From Erysipelotrichaceae bacterium UBA3379 (GTDB taxonomy: Bacteria > Bacillota_I > Bacilli_A > Erysipelotrichales > Coprobacillaceae), in assembly GCA_002359025.1 (NCBI GenBank), contig DEPZ01000053.1, positions 1 to 28,864 of the forward strand: 28,864 nt of DNA, written 5' to 3'. The notes below the pieces were generated by a model, which did not search any database, was not told the origin of the DNA, and worked only from the letters and a program-made list of their open reading frames with translations. This document shows positions 16,139 through 23,717 of the stretch, one piece after another (within the stretch, counting starts at the first letter, position 1; every line of letters begins with the position of its first letter). A program made the translations under genes and the position numbers.

Positions 16139-17692
16139 ATGAAAACATTATGTATGTTATGGTTATTAAAGATAAAAGGACAGATAAGAAATATCTTTAG
16201 AAAACCATCAAGTGCTATATTTACTGTTATTATTGTATTACTTTATGGATTCATCTTTTCTTCACTTCTCTTTATGCCTAGTAATGGACTAACAGTCAAT
16301 GTTGAAATGCATACAAGTATCACTTTATTAGTTGCATTATTAGCTTTATTAATGTTTAGTACTATGATGAATAGTCATAAGGCATTGTTTTATGGAGAAG
16401 ATGCATATTATTTATTTGCAGGACCTTTTTCTAAAAAACAAATTAATGCGTACTTTGTTTTATATACATCATTAACTTCATTAGGAATAGCATTGTTTGC
16501 ATTATTGTTCTTTGTAGGATTTTCTAGTTCATCAATGACACCAATGTTTGCATTATTGATTACTTTATCAAGTGCACTTACAATTATGACATTTTCAGTA
16601 TTAACAGATTATATTTATATTTTAAGTATTACAGATCGTAAATATAATATCTTATCTAAAATCATACCAGCAATATTTCTATTGTTTGTATTTGTTATAG
16701 TTGGATTGGTATATATGAAGAGTGGGCATATAGAAACATTATTAGTAGATTTTATGATGTCACCATTATTTTATTATGTACCCGTATTTGGATGGTTAAA
16801 GTTAGCATTAATAGGATATGCATCTTCAAATATGATGATGACTTTATCTGGTATAGGATTATTAATTGCGGGTTTTGTAGTCGTATGTTTATTGTTCATT
16901 ACTTTTAAAGGAGACTATTATGAACAAGCATTAGAAGATGCTATAGAATTCACTAAGAAATATAAACTAGCAAAAGCAGGTAATCAAGATGCATTTAAAA
17001 AAGTGAAAGTGAAAGAGAATATTAAAGGATCTTTCTATGATGGAGCTTATGCAGTCTTATCAAAGAATATATTATTGATGAAAAAATCAGGACAGTTTAT
17101 TACTTTTTCTGATATCTTATCTTTAGCTATTTATATAGGAATTACTATATTTAGTAATTTTGGTATAGGTTTCTTTATTTATTTCATGGTATTATATGTA
17201 TTCTCTCAATTACAAAATGGTGAATTAGCTAAAGAATTAAAGAATTATCAGATTTATTTAATCCCTGATCATCCATTAAAGAAACTCATAGCTGTCATGT
17301 TACCAGCCTTTATAAAAATAACAATCACAACAGCTATAGGATTTATAATCGTAGGTATTTATTATCATTCAGATATAATGACAATTGTTTCTTATGTATT
17401 AAATGTTATTGGATATATATGTATATTTATGAGTGGAACAGTATTATCTTTAAGATTATTAAAGAGTCGCTCTTCTAAAGTCTTTGAAAATATCATGGCT
17501 ATGTTCATTATGATATTGTCTGCATTACCTAGTGTTATTGTAACGGTTCTCTTTATTGTATTTTTAGGATCATATCAATATATACTTCTTATTATGTCTA
17601 TAACATCAGTCGTAATGAATATTGTTATAGGTGGAATAATTATATTAGCATGTCAAGATATGATGAATGGAAGAGAATTAAAGAGTGAATAA
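16139..17692 (+). CDS. ABC transporter permease, putative exporter type
   Basis: This is a 517-residue membrane protein with roughly a dozen hydrophobic segments arranged in two halves, separated by a charged cytoplasmic loop at about 265-305 (EDAIEFTKKYKLAKAG, VKVKENIKGSFYDG). The layout and the start KIKGQIRNIFRKPSS resemble the putative ABC exporter family (ABC_export) found in Bacillota. It follows its ATPase by 2 nt and has no extracytoplasmic binding protein, consistent with export. Specific function unknown. Confidence 0.85.
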   Translation: MKTLCMLWLLKIKGQIRNIFRKPSSAIFTVIIVLLYGFIFSSLLFMPSNGLTVNVEMHTSITLLVALLALLMFSTMMNSHKALFYGEDAYYLFAGPFSKKQINAYFVLYTSLTSLGIALFALLFFVGFSSSSMTPMFALLITLSSALTIMTFSVLTDYIYILSITDRKYNILSKIIPAIFLLFVFVIVGLVYMKSGHIETLLVDFMMSPLFYYVPVFGWLKLALIGYASSNMMMTLSGIGLLIAGFVVVCLLFITFKGDYYEQALEDAIEFTKKYKLAKAGNQDAFKKVKVKENIKGSFYDGAYAVLSKNILLMKKSGQFITFSDILSLAIYIGITIFSNFGIGFFIYFMVLYVFSQLQNGELAKELKNYQIYLIPDHPLKKLIAVMLPAFIKITITTAIGFIIVGIYYHSDIMTIVSYVLNVIGYICIFMSGTVLSLRLLKSRSSKVFENIMAMFIMILSALPSVIVTVLFIVFLGSYQYILLIMSITSVVMNIVIGGIIILACQDMMNGRELKSE

Positions 17693-17702
17693 CTACATGA
17701 TG

Positions 17703-17729
17703 AAAGACACTGGATTATCCAGTGTCTTT
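17703..17729. terminator. Perfect 12-bp hairpin between convergent genes
   Basis: AAAGACACTGGA pairs perfectly with TCCAGTGTCTTT across a TTA loop. U-tails on either strand are short, but its place between the ends of the ABC permease and the DUF1893 gene marks it as their shared terminator. Confidence 0.7.
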
Positions 17730-17792
17730 AGCATATATAAGTGATATCATGATTATATTTTGGTAGAAAGTAGACAACTTTGTTGATTATCT

Positions 17793-18206
17793 TTACTTTT
17801 TGATAAGTTCTTCTCTTTTTTTCACAAGTGCTATAAATGCTTCATCTAAATCTTCAATTTCTAAAACTGTTTGTTCCATAGGACACATACCATCTTGAGT
17901 TCTATTGACAATATAGGGAACAAGATGTTCATAAGTATATGAAACATGGTAGGTATCTAATATGTTTTTAGCATGATTACTTAATATGACTGCATGTATA
18001 TGTTTGACATGACTTTTAATTAATAACATGGCAGCAGATTTACCTATGACTTTGTCAGCAACTTCCATGCCTTCAAAATATTTTTCATTTTCTAGCATGG
18101 GATTTAATAATGGTGCAATTCCTTTTAAGTTTGAATGATAAATGATATCATCTTTGATTGCTACACATGTATAATGATTTTGTTTTAATAATTCTATTGC
18201 TTGCAT
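17793..18206 (-). CDS. DUF1893 domain protein (cytidine-deaminase-like fold)
   Basis: This 137-residue protein spans the whole DUF1893 domain. Family hallmarks visible are VADKVIGKSAAMLLIK, HAVILSNHAKNIL, YEHLVPYIVNRTQDGMCPME and the acidic end VLEIEDLDEAF. The family has a deaminase-like fold but no established reaction; the MCPME segment carries its conserved Cys. AGGAG precedes ATG 18206. It is divergent from the small unit at 18263-18465 and convergent with the ABC permease. Cytoplasmic, no signal or membrane segment. Confidence 0.85.
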   Translation of the reverse strand: MQAIELLKQNHYTCVAIKDDIIYHSNLKGIAPLLNPMLENEKYFEGMEVADKVIGKSAAMLLIKSHVKHIHAVILSNHAKNILDTYHVSYTYEHLVPYIVNRTQDGMCPMEQTVLEIEDLDEAFIALVKKREELIKK

Positions 18207-18262
18207 AATTTTCTCCTGTTTTTAACACATTTTGTTGAATATTGTTTATTTATAAAAATAAA

Positions 18263-18291
18263 TTTACTTTTACTAATGATAAGTATATACT
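18263..18291 (+). promoter_or_regulatory. Promoter of the 34-aa ORF / small RNA unit
   Basis: TTTACT (18263-18268) and TATACT (18286-18291) are spaced exactly 17 nt, giving a predicted start near 18298. Confidence 0.6.
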
Positions 18292-18315
18292 AGTTTGAAG
18301 AAAAGAGGTAATAAA

Positions 18316-18420
18316 ATGAAACATATTTTAAGTTTTATGAAATATATAATAAAACATTCTTCAGGATATAGTACAATTGAATATTTGAGTGAAACATGTC
18401 ATCAAGATGAGTTAAAGTAG
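18316..18420 (+). CDS. Small ORF (34 aa) in its own transcription unit, unknown
   Basis: This reading frame begins MKHILSFMKYIIKHSSGYS and ends CHQDELK. It has an AGAGGT ribosome site 6 nt before ATG 18316, a 17-nt-spaced promoter just upstream, and a 16-bp perfect terminator hairpin starting at the base after its stop codon. The first 14 residues are hydrophobic and basic and could form a short amphipathic helix; the tail is polar and acidic. It is the only plus-strand gene between two minus-strand genes. I do not recognise the protein. It could be a small membrane-associated peptide, or the transcript (about 165 nt) could act as a small RNA. Confidence 0.55.
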   Translation: MKHILSFMKYIIKHSSGYSTIEYLSETCHQDELK

Positions 18421-18470
18421 TTCCTATAAAATGATAGTTATGAAAAGTATCATTTTATAGGAATTGTTTT
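18421..18470 (+). terminator. Terminator with 16-bp perfect stem
   Basis: TTCCTATAAAATGATA pairs perfectly with TATCATTTTATAGGAA across an 11-nt loop, followed by TTGTTTTA. It ends the small-ORF transcript and abuts the end of the HAD gene on the other strand. Confidence 0.8.
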
Positions 18471-19245
18471 ATATAAGTTTATGTTTTATACAATAATGAT
18501 AAATTCCATCATGAGCAACATCATCACATATATCAGTAGCTATATCTTTAAGTTCTTGAGATGCATTTCCCATAGCAACACTACAACCAACAGATTTAAA
18601 CATCTCTATATCATTATTTCCATCTCCAAAAGCCATAGCTTCAGATACATCTAAATGATAATATTCTAAAACTTTTTGTATACCAAGACCTTTTCCTCCA
18701 TTGGCTGGAACAATATCAATAGCTCTATCCCACCAAGCAGCTATTTTAGCATGTTGAACATCTTTTAATATTTTTGGATAATCTTTTTCTTTACCACCCA
18801 TCATAATTTGATATACCTTTTCATTAGCAACTTCATAAAAGTCATCATCAATACTGATTTGAATATTTGCAAATCCAAAGTATTCAATTAAATCTTGATC
18901 TTTACCATTGGATGCGATTCTATCTTTGGTTGCTAGTGATAAGGGTCTATTTAATGAAGCAGCATTCTTTATGATTTTATGAACATCATCTGTTTGTAAA
19001 ACGTTACTAAATATAGTTTCTTGATGATTAAAACAATACGAACCATTATATGTTAAAAAGACGTCAAACTCAATATCATTGAAGTCAGGTAATTCCATAG
19101 GAGCACGTCCACTCGCAATAGCTAAAATAATATTATTTTGTTTAAGTCTTTTTAATGTTTCTATGGTTTTTGTAGAAATCTTCTTTGTATTCATATCAAT
19201 AAGTGTTCCATCAATATCAAAGAATATAATTTTTATTTTATTCAT
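18469..19245 (-). CDS. Cof-type HAD-superfamily sugar phosphatase
   Basis: This 258-residue HAD hydrolase has motif I FFDIDGTLI (nucleophile Asp10, acid/base Asp12), motif II as the Ser in ASGR, motif III Lys near GGKGLGI, and motif IV GDGNNDIEMF. The large type-IIB cap between about 85 and 185 is typical of Cof/YidA phosphatases, which hydrolyse sugar phosphates, FMN or similar small molecules. AAGGAGGAT precedes ATG 19245. It lies downstream of ilvE on the same strand but is separated by a terminator. The exact substrate cannot be inferred. Confidence 0.9.
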   Translation of the reverse strand: MNKIKIIFFDIDGTLIDMNTKKISTKTIETLKRLKQNNIILAIASGRAPMELPDFNDIEFDVFLTYNGSYCFNHQETIFSNVLQTDDVHKIIKNAASLNRPLSLATKDRIASNGKDQDLIEYFGFANIQISIDDDFYEVANEKVYQIMMGGKEKDYPKILKDVQHAKIAAWWDRAIDIVPANGGKGLGIQKVLEYYHLDVSEAMAFGDGNNDIEMFKSVGCSVAMGNASQELKDIATDICDDVAHDGIYHYCIKHKLI

Positions 19246-19291
19246 TGAATAATCCTCCTTATATCTATATTATATCAAAGATATATCTATG

Positions 19292-19326
19292 AAAAATAAA
19301 AAGAGAAGAAAACCAAAGTTTTCTTC
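19292..19326 (-). terminator. ilvE terminator
   Basis: GAAGAAAAC (19305-19313) pairs with GTTTTCTTC (19318-19326). Read on the minus strand it is followed by TCTTTTTATTTTT. It overlaps the ilvE stop codon. Confidence 0.8.
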
Positions 19327-20393
19327 TATTCGACAACTCTTGTCCAATTGAAAGTATCTTCAATATCTCCCCATTGAATACCAGTAAGAGTATCATAAAG
19401 TCTTTGTGTTAATTCCCCGGTTTTAAAATCATTAATAGTAAGAATTTCACCTTTATAATTTAATTCACCTACTGGTGAGATAACAGCAGCAGTTCCAGTT
19501 CCAAAGGCTTCCTCTAATTCACCATTTCTACCAGCCTCCATGAGCTCGTCAATTGAAAGATGTCTTTCTTCAACTTCATAACCCCAAGTTTTCAATAATT
19601 GAATGACTGAATCTCTAGTGACTCCTGGAAGAACTGTCCCATCACAAGGTGCAGTGACAATTTTATTATTAATTTTAAACATAACATTCATAGTTCCAAC
19701 TTCTTCTACATATTTACGTTCTACACCATCTAGCCATAATACTTGTGTATATCCTAGCTTTTCAGCTTTGACTTGAGCAGCAATACTTGCAGCATAATTA
19801 CCACCACATTTAGCAAATCCAGTACCACCTTTTGTAGCACGAACATATTCATCTTCTACATAAATTTTGACTGGATTGACACCTTCAGGATAATAAGCAC
19901 CTACTGCACATAATATAATAACAAATTTATAGGCTTTACTAGGGTGTACGCCAACTGATGCTTCTGTTGCAAACATGAATGGTCTAATATAGAGTGAAGT
20001 TTCTGGAGCAGTTGGTATCCAATCTTTTTGATAGCTTACAATCTTTTCTACAGCTTCTACAAACATATCTTCAGGTAAGACTTCCATACATAAGCGTTTA
20101 TTAGAATTTGCAAATCTTTTTGCATTCATTTCTGGTCTGAATAATAAGACTTGACCATCTTTTGTTTTATATGCTTTTAAACCTTCAAATGTTTCTTGAG
20201 CATAATGAAGAACCATTGTTGCAGGATCCAAGGCAATAGGACCATATGGTAAAATTGTCGCATTATGCCAACCATTTTCCGGATCATAATCCATAGTAAA
20301 CATATAATCTGTAAAATACTTTCCAAATCCTAGTTCACTATTCCAATCTGGTTTATCTTTTAATTGTGTTGCTTTTATATATTTTATTTCCAT
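19326..20393 (-). CDS. ilvE: Branched-chain amino acid aminotransferase
   Basis: This is a 355-residue class IV aminotransferase of the BCAT type. The PLP lysine is Lys195 in FAKCGGNYAAS. Other family marks are QETFEGLKAY, YIRPFMFATE, KYVEEVGTMNVMF and LPGVTRDS. It interconverts Leu, Ile and Val with their 2-keto acids using glutamate/2-oxoglutarate. GGAAGGGG precedes ATG 20393. A promoter TTGATT-N16-TATAAT lies upstream on the minus strand. It is divergent from cstA, whose leader senses what I read as tRNA-Leu, which fits a branched-chain amino acid locus. Confidence 0.96.
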   Translation of the reverse strand: MEIKYIKATQLKDKPDWNSELGFGKYFTDYMFTMDYDPENGWHNATILPYGPIALDPATMVLHYAQETFEGLKAYKTKDGQVLLFRPEMNAKRFANSNKRLCMEVLPEDMFVEAVEKIVSYQKDWIPTAPETSLYIRPFMFATEASVGVHPSKAYKFVIILCAVGAYYPEGVNPVKIYVEDEYVRATKGGTGFAKCGGNYAASIAAQVKAEKLGYTQVLWLDGVERKYVEEVGTMNVMFKINNKIVTAPCDGTVLPGVTRDSVIQLLKTWGYEVEERHLSIDELMEAGRNGELEEAFGTGTAAVISPVGELNYKGEILTINDFKTGELTQRLYDTLTGIQWGDIEDTFNWTRVVE

Positions 20394-20430
20394 AGTATTT
20401 CCCCTTCCACTTTTCGTATAATTGTATACT

Positions 20431-20458
20431 ATTATAGACTAAATTTTAATATAATCAA
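20431..20458 (-). promoter_or_regulatory. ilvE promoter
   Basis: On the minus strand TTGATT (20458-20453) and TATAAT (20436-20431) are spaced 16 nt. No T-box is present on this side. Confidence 0.65.
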
Positions 20459-20517
20459 TGTTTTTCAATAATATACAAAAATATTTTTATAATTTATTTA
20501 AAAAACAAAAATAAGTG

Positions 20518-20546
20518 TTGACATAAATAAATAATAAGTGTAAGAT
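20518..20546 (+). promoter_or_regulatory. Promoter of T-box/cstA transcript
   Basis: A perfect TTGACA (20518-20523) and TAAGAT (20541-20546) are spaced 17 nt; the predicted start is near 20553, ahead of the T-box Stem I. Confidence 0.75.
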
Positions 20547-20569
20547 AATGCCAACACATAAATATTCAA

Positions 20570-20838
20570 ATGCATTGATCAAGACAATATCTTGTATTTT
20601 CCCCTCACAGAGAGTTTTGCATGAGCTGAAAGCAAAATAGGAAAGAGATATAAAGATTCTCACTTGTGAGCAGTCAACTGAAAACATATATGTTAGTAGG
20701 TGGAACCGGTTTTTCTCCGTTATAGGAAAACACATTCGTAGGATGTGGCTGAGGGGCATGTATTTATGCAATACTAAGTGGTAACGCGGAAACAAAGGTT
20801 TTCGTCTTAGTCTATATGATTAAGACGGAAACCTTTTT
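20570..20838 (+). promoter_or_regulatory. T-box riboswitch, predicted Leu (CTC) specifier, controlling cstA
   Basis: This is a complete class I T-box leader. Stem I can be drawn as base CAAG/CTTG, specifier helix ATCTT/AAGAT, upper helix TTTCC/GGAAA, then AGAGAG and apical stem TTTTGC/GCAAAA. The specifier loop reads ATTCTCAC, with codon CTC (Leu) at 20659-20661 followed by AC, matching in alignment the CGC-AC of the argG T-box in this window. Stem II follows with AGTAGG, then the F-box CCGTTA (20717-20722). The T-box core AGTGGTAACGCGG lies at 20776-20788; its TGGT pairs with a tRNA 3' end ACCA, consistent with A73 of tRNA-Leu. The terminator GGTTTTCGTCTTA/TAAGACGGAAACC with TTTTTT ends at 20838. 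Uncharged tRNA would turn on cstA. Confidence 0.9.
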
Positions 20839-20878
20839 TGAATATTATGTGGAAATATAATATTAGGGAGGTAGAATT

Positions 20879-22597
20879 ATGAATGGATTATTATTGTTAG
20901 CTATAGCATGTGTTGTTTTGGTTGCAGCATATCTATTATATGGACGCTATCTAGTGAAAACTTGGGGAATCGATGAAAATGCAAAAACACCTGCTTATGA
21001 AAAAGAAGATGGTGTTGATTTTGTACCAAGTAATAAGTGGGAAGTCTTTGCTCACCAATTTTCATCAATTGCAGGAGCCGGTCCAGTAACAGGGCCAGTT
21101 ATGGCAATGATGTTTGGTTGGTTACCCGCATTTTTATGGATTATGATTGGTGGTATTTTCTTTGGTGCAGTACAAGATTTTGGGGCATTGTATGCATCTG
21201 TAAAATCTCATGGAAAATCTATTGGTCAAATTATTGAAGCATATATTGGTAAAACTGGTAAGAAATTATTTTTCTTGTTTTGCTGGTTATTTACATTATT
21301 AGTTATTGCAGCATTTGCTGATATGGTAGCTGGTACTTTTAATGGATTTAGTGCAGATGGAAGTAAATTGCAACCTAATGCAGCCGCTTCTTCTATTTCT
21401 ATACTATACGTATTTGTTGCTATTGCTTTTGGATTGTTTTTAAGAAAAACAAAGATTGATGGATGGAAACAAGCAGTTATCGGTATTGCTTTGATTGTTG
21501 TAATGTTAGCTGTAGGTATTGCATTCCCAATTTATTTAGGAAAGCAAAGTTGGTTGTATTTGGTTTTTGTATATATTTTCTTTGCAAGTGTTACACCTAT
21601 GTGGTTACTTAAACAACCACGTGATTATTTAACAACTTTCTTATTTGTAGGTATGATTGCTGCAGCATTAATAGGGGTACTGATCAGTAATCCTACAATC
21701 TCTACTCCTGCATTCACAGGATTTGTTGCAGACAATGGGAGTTATTTATTTCCAACATTATTTGTAACTATTGCATGTGGTGCTGTAAGTGGATTCCATT
21801 CACTTGTATCAAGTGAAACAAGTAGTAAACAAATCAGAAATGAAAAAGATATGTTACAAGTAGGATACGGAAGTATGTTATTAGAATCATTATTAGCTGT
21901 CCTTGTTATTGTTATCGTTGGATCATTAACAAGTTTAGCTGCTAGTGGGGTTTTAGATAGTCATTTATCTTCTATGGCTTTAGCAAATGGAGCTACACCA
22001 TTTACAAAGTTCTCTGTAGGTGTTACTGGCTTAGTGAGTAAGCTTGGCTTACCACAAGAATGGGGATTATGTATTATGACTATGTTTGTTTCAGCATTGG
22101 CTTTAACGTCTTTAGATGCTGTTGCAAGAATTGGAAGATTATCATTCCAACAATTATTTGAAGGTGATAATGAATCAACAGTTGTTAAAGTATTAACAAA
22201 TAAATATTTTGCAACAGTTATTACCTTATTAGGGGGATATTTATTAAGTTTGGGTGGATATAATAATATATGGCCATTGTTTGGATCAGCTAATCAATTA
22301 TTAGCTGCAATGGTTTTAATTGCATTATCAGTATTCTTAAAAGTGACTGGTAGAAAAGGTTTTATGTTATATGTTCCAATGACAGTAATGTTAGTTGTGA
22401 CTATGACTTCTTTAGGTATATCTATTTATACAATCTGTATGAAATTATTTGTTACAGGAGGGTTTGTATTCTTAACAGATGGTTTACAATTATTCTTTGC
22501 AGTATTACTTGTTGCATTAGGATTAATGATCACATTCTGTTCAGGTAAAAAACTTTTAGAAAAAGATCCAGAACTTCAAGAGATTATGAGTGCATAA
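20879..22597 (+). CDS. cstA: CstA-family transporter (carbon starvation protein / peptide or amino acid uptake)
   Basis: This 572-residue polytopic membrane protein has about 15-16 hydrophobic segments. CstA hallmarks are FVPSNKWEVFAHQFSSIAGA with GPVTGPVMA, then GAVQDFGALYASVKSHGKSI, ACGAVSGFHSLVSSETSSKQ and the C-terminal FGSANQLLAAMVL. In enterobacteria, family members import peptides or pyruvate. Here the gene sits directly behind a T-box I read as Leu-specific and divergent from ilvE, which argues for uptake of leucine, branched-chain amino acids or peptides containing them. ATG 20879 is preceded by GGGAGG. Full length, no damage seen. Family firm, substrate inferred from regulation. Confidence 0.92.
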   Translation: MNGLLLLAIACVVLVAAYLLYGRYLVKTWGIDENAKTPAYEKEDGVDFVPSNKWEVFAHQFSSIAGAGPVTGPVMAMMFGWLPAFLWIMIGGIFFGAVQDFGALYASVKSHGKSIGQIIEAYIGKTGKKLFFLFCWLFTLLVIAAFADMVAGTFNGFSADGSKLQPNAAASSISILYVFVAIAFGLFLRKTKIDGWKQAVIGIALIVVMLAVGIAFPIYLGKQSWLYLVFVYIFFASVTPMWLLKQPRDYLTTFLFVGMIAAALIGVLISNPTISTPAFTGFVADNGSYLFPTLFVTIACGAVSGFHSLVSSETSSKQIRNEKDMLQVGYGSMLLESLLAVLVIVIVGSLTSLAASGVLDSHLSSMALANGATPFTKFSVGVTGLVSKLGLPQEWGLCIMTMFVSALALTSLDAVARIGRLSFQQLFEGDNESTVVKVLTNKYFATVITLLGGYLLSLGGYNNIWPLFGSANQLLAAMVLIALSVFLKVTGRKGFMLYVPMTVMLVVTMTSLGISIYTICMKLFVTGGFVFLTDGLQLFFAVLLVALGLMITFCSGKKLLEKDPELQEIMSA

Positions 22598-22600
22598 TAA

Positions 22601-22625
22601 AAAGGTACCACGAGATGGTACCTTT
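22601..22625 (+). terminator. Hairpin after cstA
   Basis: AAAGGTACCA pairs perfectly with TGGTACCTTT across CGAGA right after the cstA stop. The U-tail is short. Confidence 0.7.
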
Positions 22626-22648
22626 GCATTTATATTGTTTTATAAAGT

Positions 22649-22796
22649 AAAAGAGTGGGCACCACCCCACTCTTTTGAAATATTATTTTTCAAAAAGTTT
22701 GTCTCTATGTATATACTACCAACTATAATCCTAAACTCTTTGCCAAATAACTTCCACTCTCTTCTTCCTCACCATGTCCGTATCTCTACGGACATT
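22649..22796 (-). ncRNA. Candidate orphan small RNA (about 148 nt)
   Basis: The minus strand carries a well-formed transcription unit without a convincing gene. A promoter TTGAAT-N16-TATAAT (22828-22801) places the start at about 22794-22797, exactly where an 8-bp hairpin TGTCCGTA-GAGA-TACGGACA with a GNRA tetraloop begins. The body holds a further CTTTTTGAAA/TTTCAAAAG hairpin. The RNA would end at the stem AAAAGAGTGGG/CCCACTCTTTT (22649-22676). Only peptides shorter than about 15 codons fit, none with a clear ribosome site. I cannot match it to 6S, SRP, RNase P, tmRNA or a known riboswitch. It lies antisense to nothing and would converge on cstA. Confidence 0.55.
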
Positions 22797-22800
22797 TAGT

Positions 22801-22828
22801 ATTATAACATAGTCTTAAAATAATTCAA
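22801..22828 (-). promoter_or_regulatory. Promoter of the candidate small RNA
   Basis: On the minus strand TTGAAT (22828-22823) and a perfect TATAAT (22806-22801) are spaced 16 nt. No minus-strand coding gene follows before the end of cstA on the opposite strand. Confidence 0.7.
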
Positions 22829-22841
22829 GAAAATATTTTTT

Positions 22842-22857
22842 TAGACAAAATTGTCTA
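22842..22857. promoter_or_regulatory. Inverted repeat, possible operator upstream of nagB
   Basis: TAGACAA-AA-TTGTCTA has perfect 7-bp arms. Its style is that of a GntR-family (NagR/YvoA-like) site. It lies about 70 bp upstream of the nagB -10 and just upstream of the small-RNA promoter, so it could affect both directions. Confidence 0.5.
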
Positions 22858-22890
22858 TTCATAGATACAGTAGGATAAAAATTTATAAAA

Positions 22891-22932
22891 TATCTCTCTA
22901 AGAGATAAAAATATAAAGAATTCATGTATAAT
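22891..22932 (+). promoter_or_regulatory. nagB promoter region with second inverted repeat
   Basis: TATCTCT-CTA-AGAGATA (22891-22907, perfect 7-bp arms) overlaps the expected -35 position, and a perfect -10 TATAAT follows at 22927-22932. No good TTGACA is present, suggesting activation or tight repression at the repeat. Confidence 0.55.
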
Positions 22933-22967
22933 ATGAAGTATAGAATAAAAAGAAGGGGCATAAAATT

Positions 22968-23717
22968 ATGAAGATTATGGTATTTAATGAAGAGAAAGAA
23001 CTTGATGAGTATGTTGGTGAGTATATTTGTGATTTTATTAGAAATCATAATACACCAACTATAGGATTTGCTACGGGATCAACACCTTTAGGTATTTATC
23101 GTTACTTTATTCAACAATATCAAAAAGGATTAGTAAGTTTCAAAAATGTAAAGGCATATAATTTAGATGAATATGTTGGATTAAAGCCAGATCATCCAAG
23201 AAGCTTTGCAACAGCTATGAAAGAAGAATTATTTAATCATATTGATATTCTTAAAGAAAATATCAATGCATTAGATGGATCTCAAAAAGATATGGTGAAA
23301 GAATGTCAAAGATATGAAACATCTATACAAGATAATCCTATAGATATTCAAATATTAGGAATAGGTATGGATGGACATATTGCCTATAATGAGCCAGGAA
23401 GTCCAATAGATGGACCATGTCATGTTGTTGATTTACATAAAGAATCAATAGAAAGTTCTTTAGATTATGGTTTTAAACGTATTGAGGATGTTCCTACTCA
23501 AGGAGTTACACAAGGAATAGGAACAATTATGAAAGCAAAACAATTAATTATGATAGCAAAAGGTAAAAAGAAAGCACTTCTTGTTAAAAGAATGTTAGAA
23601 GGAGAAGTCTCTTGTGAATTTCCTAGCAGTGTTATTCAAAACCATAATAATGTCATTGTATGCTTAGATCAAGAAGCAGCAAGTGCTCTTAAGGAGGAAG
23701 ATTATGAAAGGTATTAA
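22968..23717 (+). CDS. nagB: Glucosamine-6-phosphate deaminase
   Basis: This 249-residue NagB has the phosphate loop ATGSTPLGIY (35-44) and the catalytic set Asp67 (YNLDEYVGL), Asp135, His137 and Glu142 (GMDGHIAYNEPGSP). These correspond in order to E. coli Asp72, Asp141, His143 and Glu148. It converts glucosamine-6-phosphate to fructose-6-phosphate and ammonia. AGAAGGGG precedes ATG 22968. Its 3' end overlaps the GH4 gene by 14 nt, so the two are co-expressed and coupled. Two inverted repeats upstream suggest induction by amino-sugar metabolites. Confidence 0.96.
   Translation: MKIMVFNEEKELDEYVGEYICDFIRNHNTPTIGFATGSTPLGIYRYFIQQYQKGLVSFKNVKAYNLDEYVGLKPDHPRSFATAMKEELFNHIDILKENINALDGSQKDMVKECQRYETSIQDNPIDIQILGIGMDGHIAYNEPGSPIDGPCHVVDLHKESIESSLDYGFKRIEDVPTQGVTQGIGTIMKAKQLIMIAKGKKKALLVKRMLEGEVSCEFPSSVIQNHNNVIVCLDQEAASALKEEDYERY

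Noticed and set aside
20698..20709. AGGTGGAACCGG, resembling a second T-box core (tandem T-box)
   Set aside because: It falls in the expected Stem II position just before the F-box CCGTTA, with no separate Stem I or terminator, so it is part of a single T-box.
20487..20795. Minus-strand reading frame of about 100 codons
   Set aside because: It lies wholly across the cstA T-box leader and promoter; structured RNA explains the sequence and no ribosome site precedes it.
22590..22799. Plus-strand frame of 69 codons after cstA
   Set aside because: It crosses two hairpins and the candidate small RNA, and has no ribosome site of its own.
22700..22800. Short peptides readable in the candidate small RNA
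   Set aside because: All are under about 15 codons or interrupted by stops and lack a well-placed ribosome site; an RNA role fits better.
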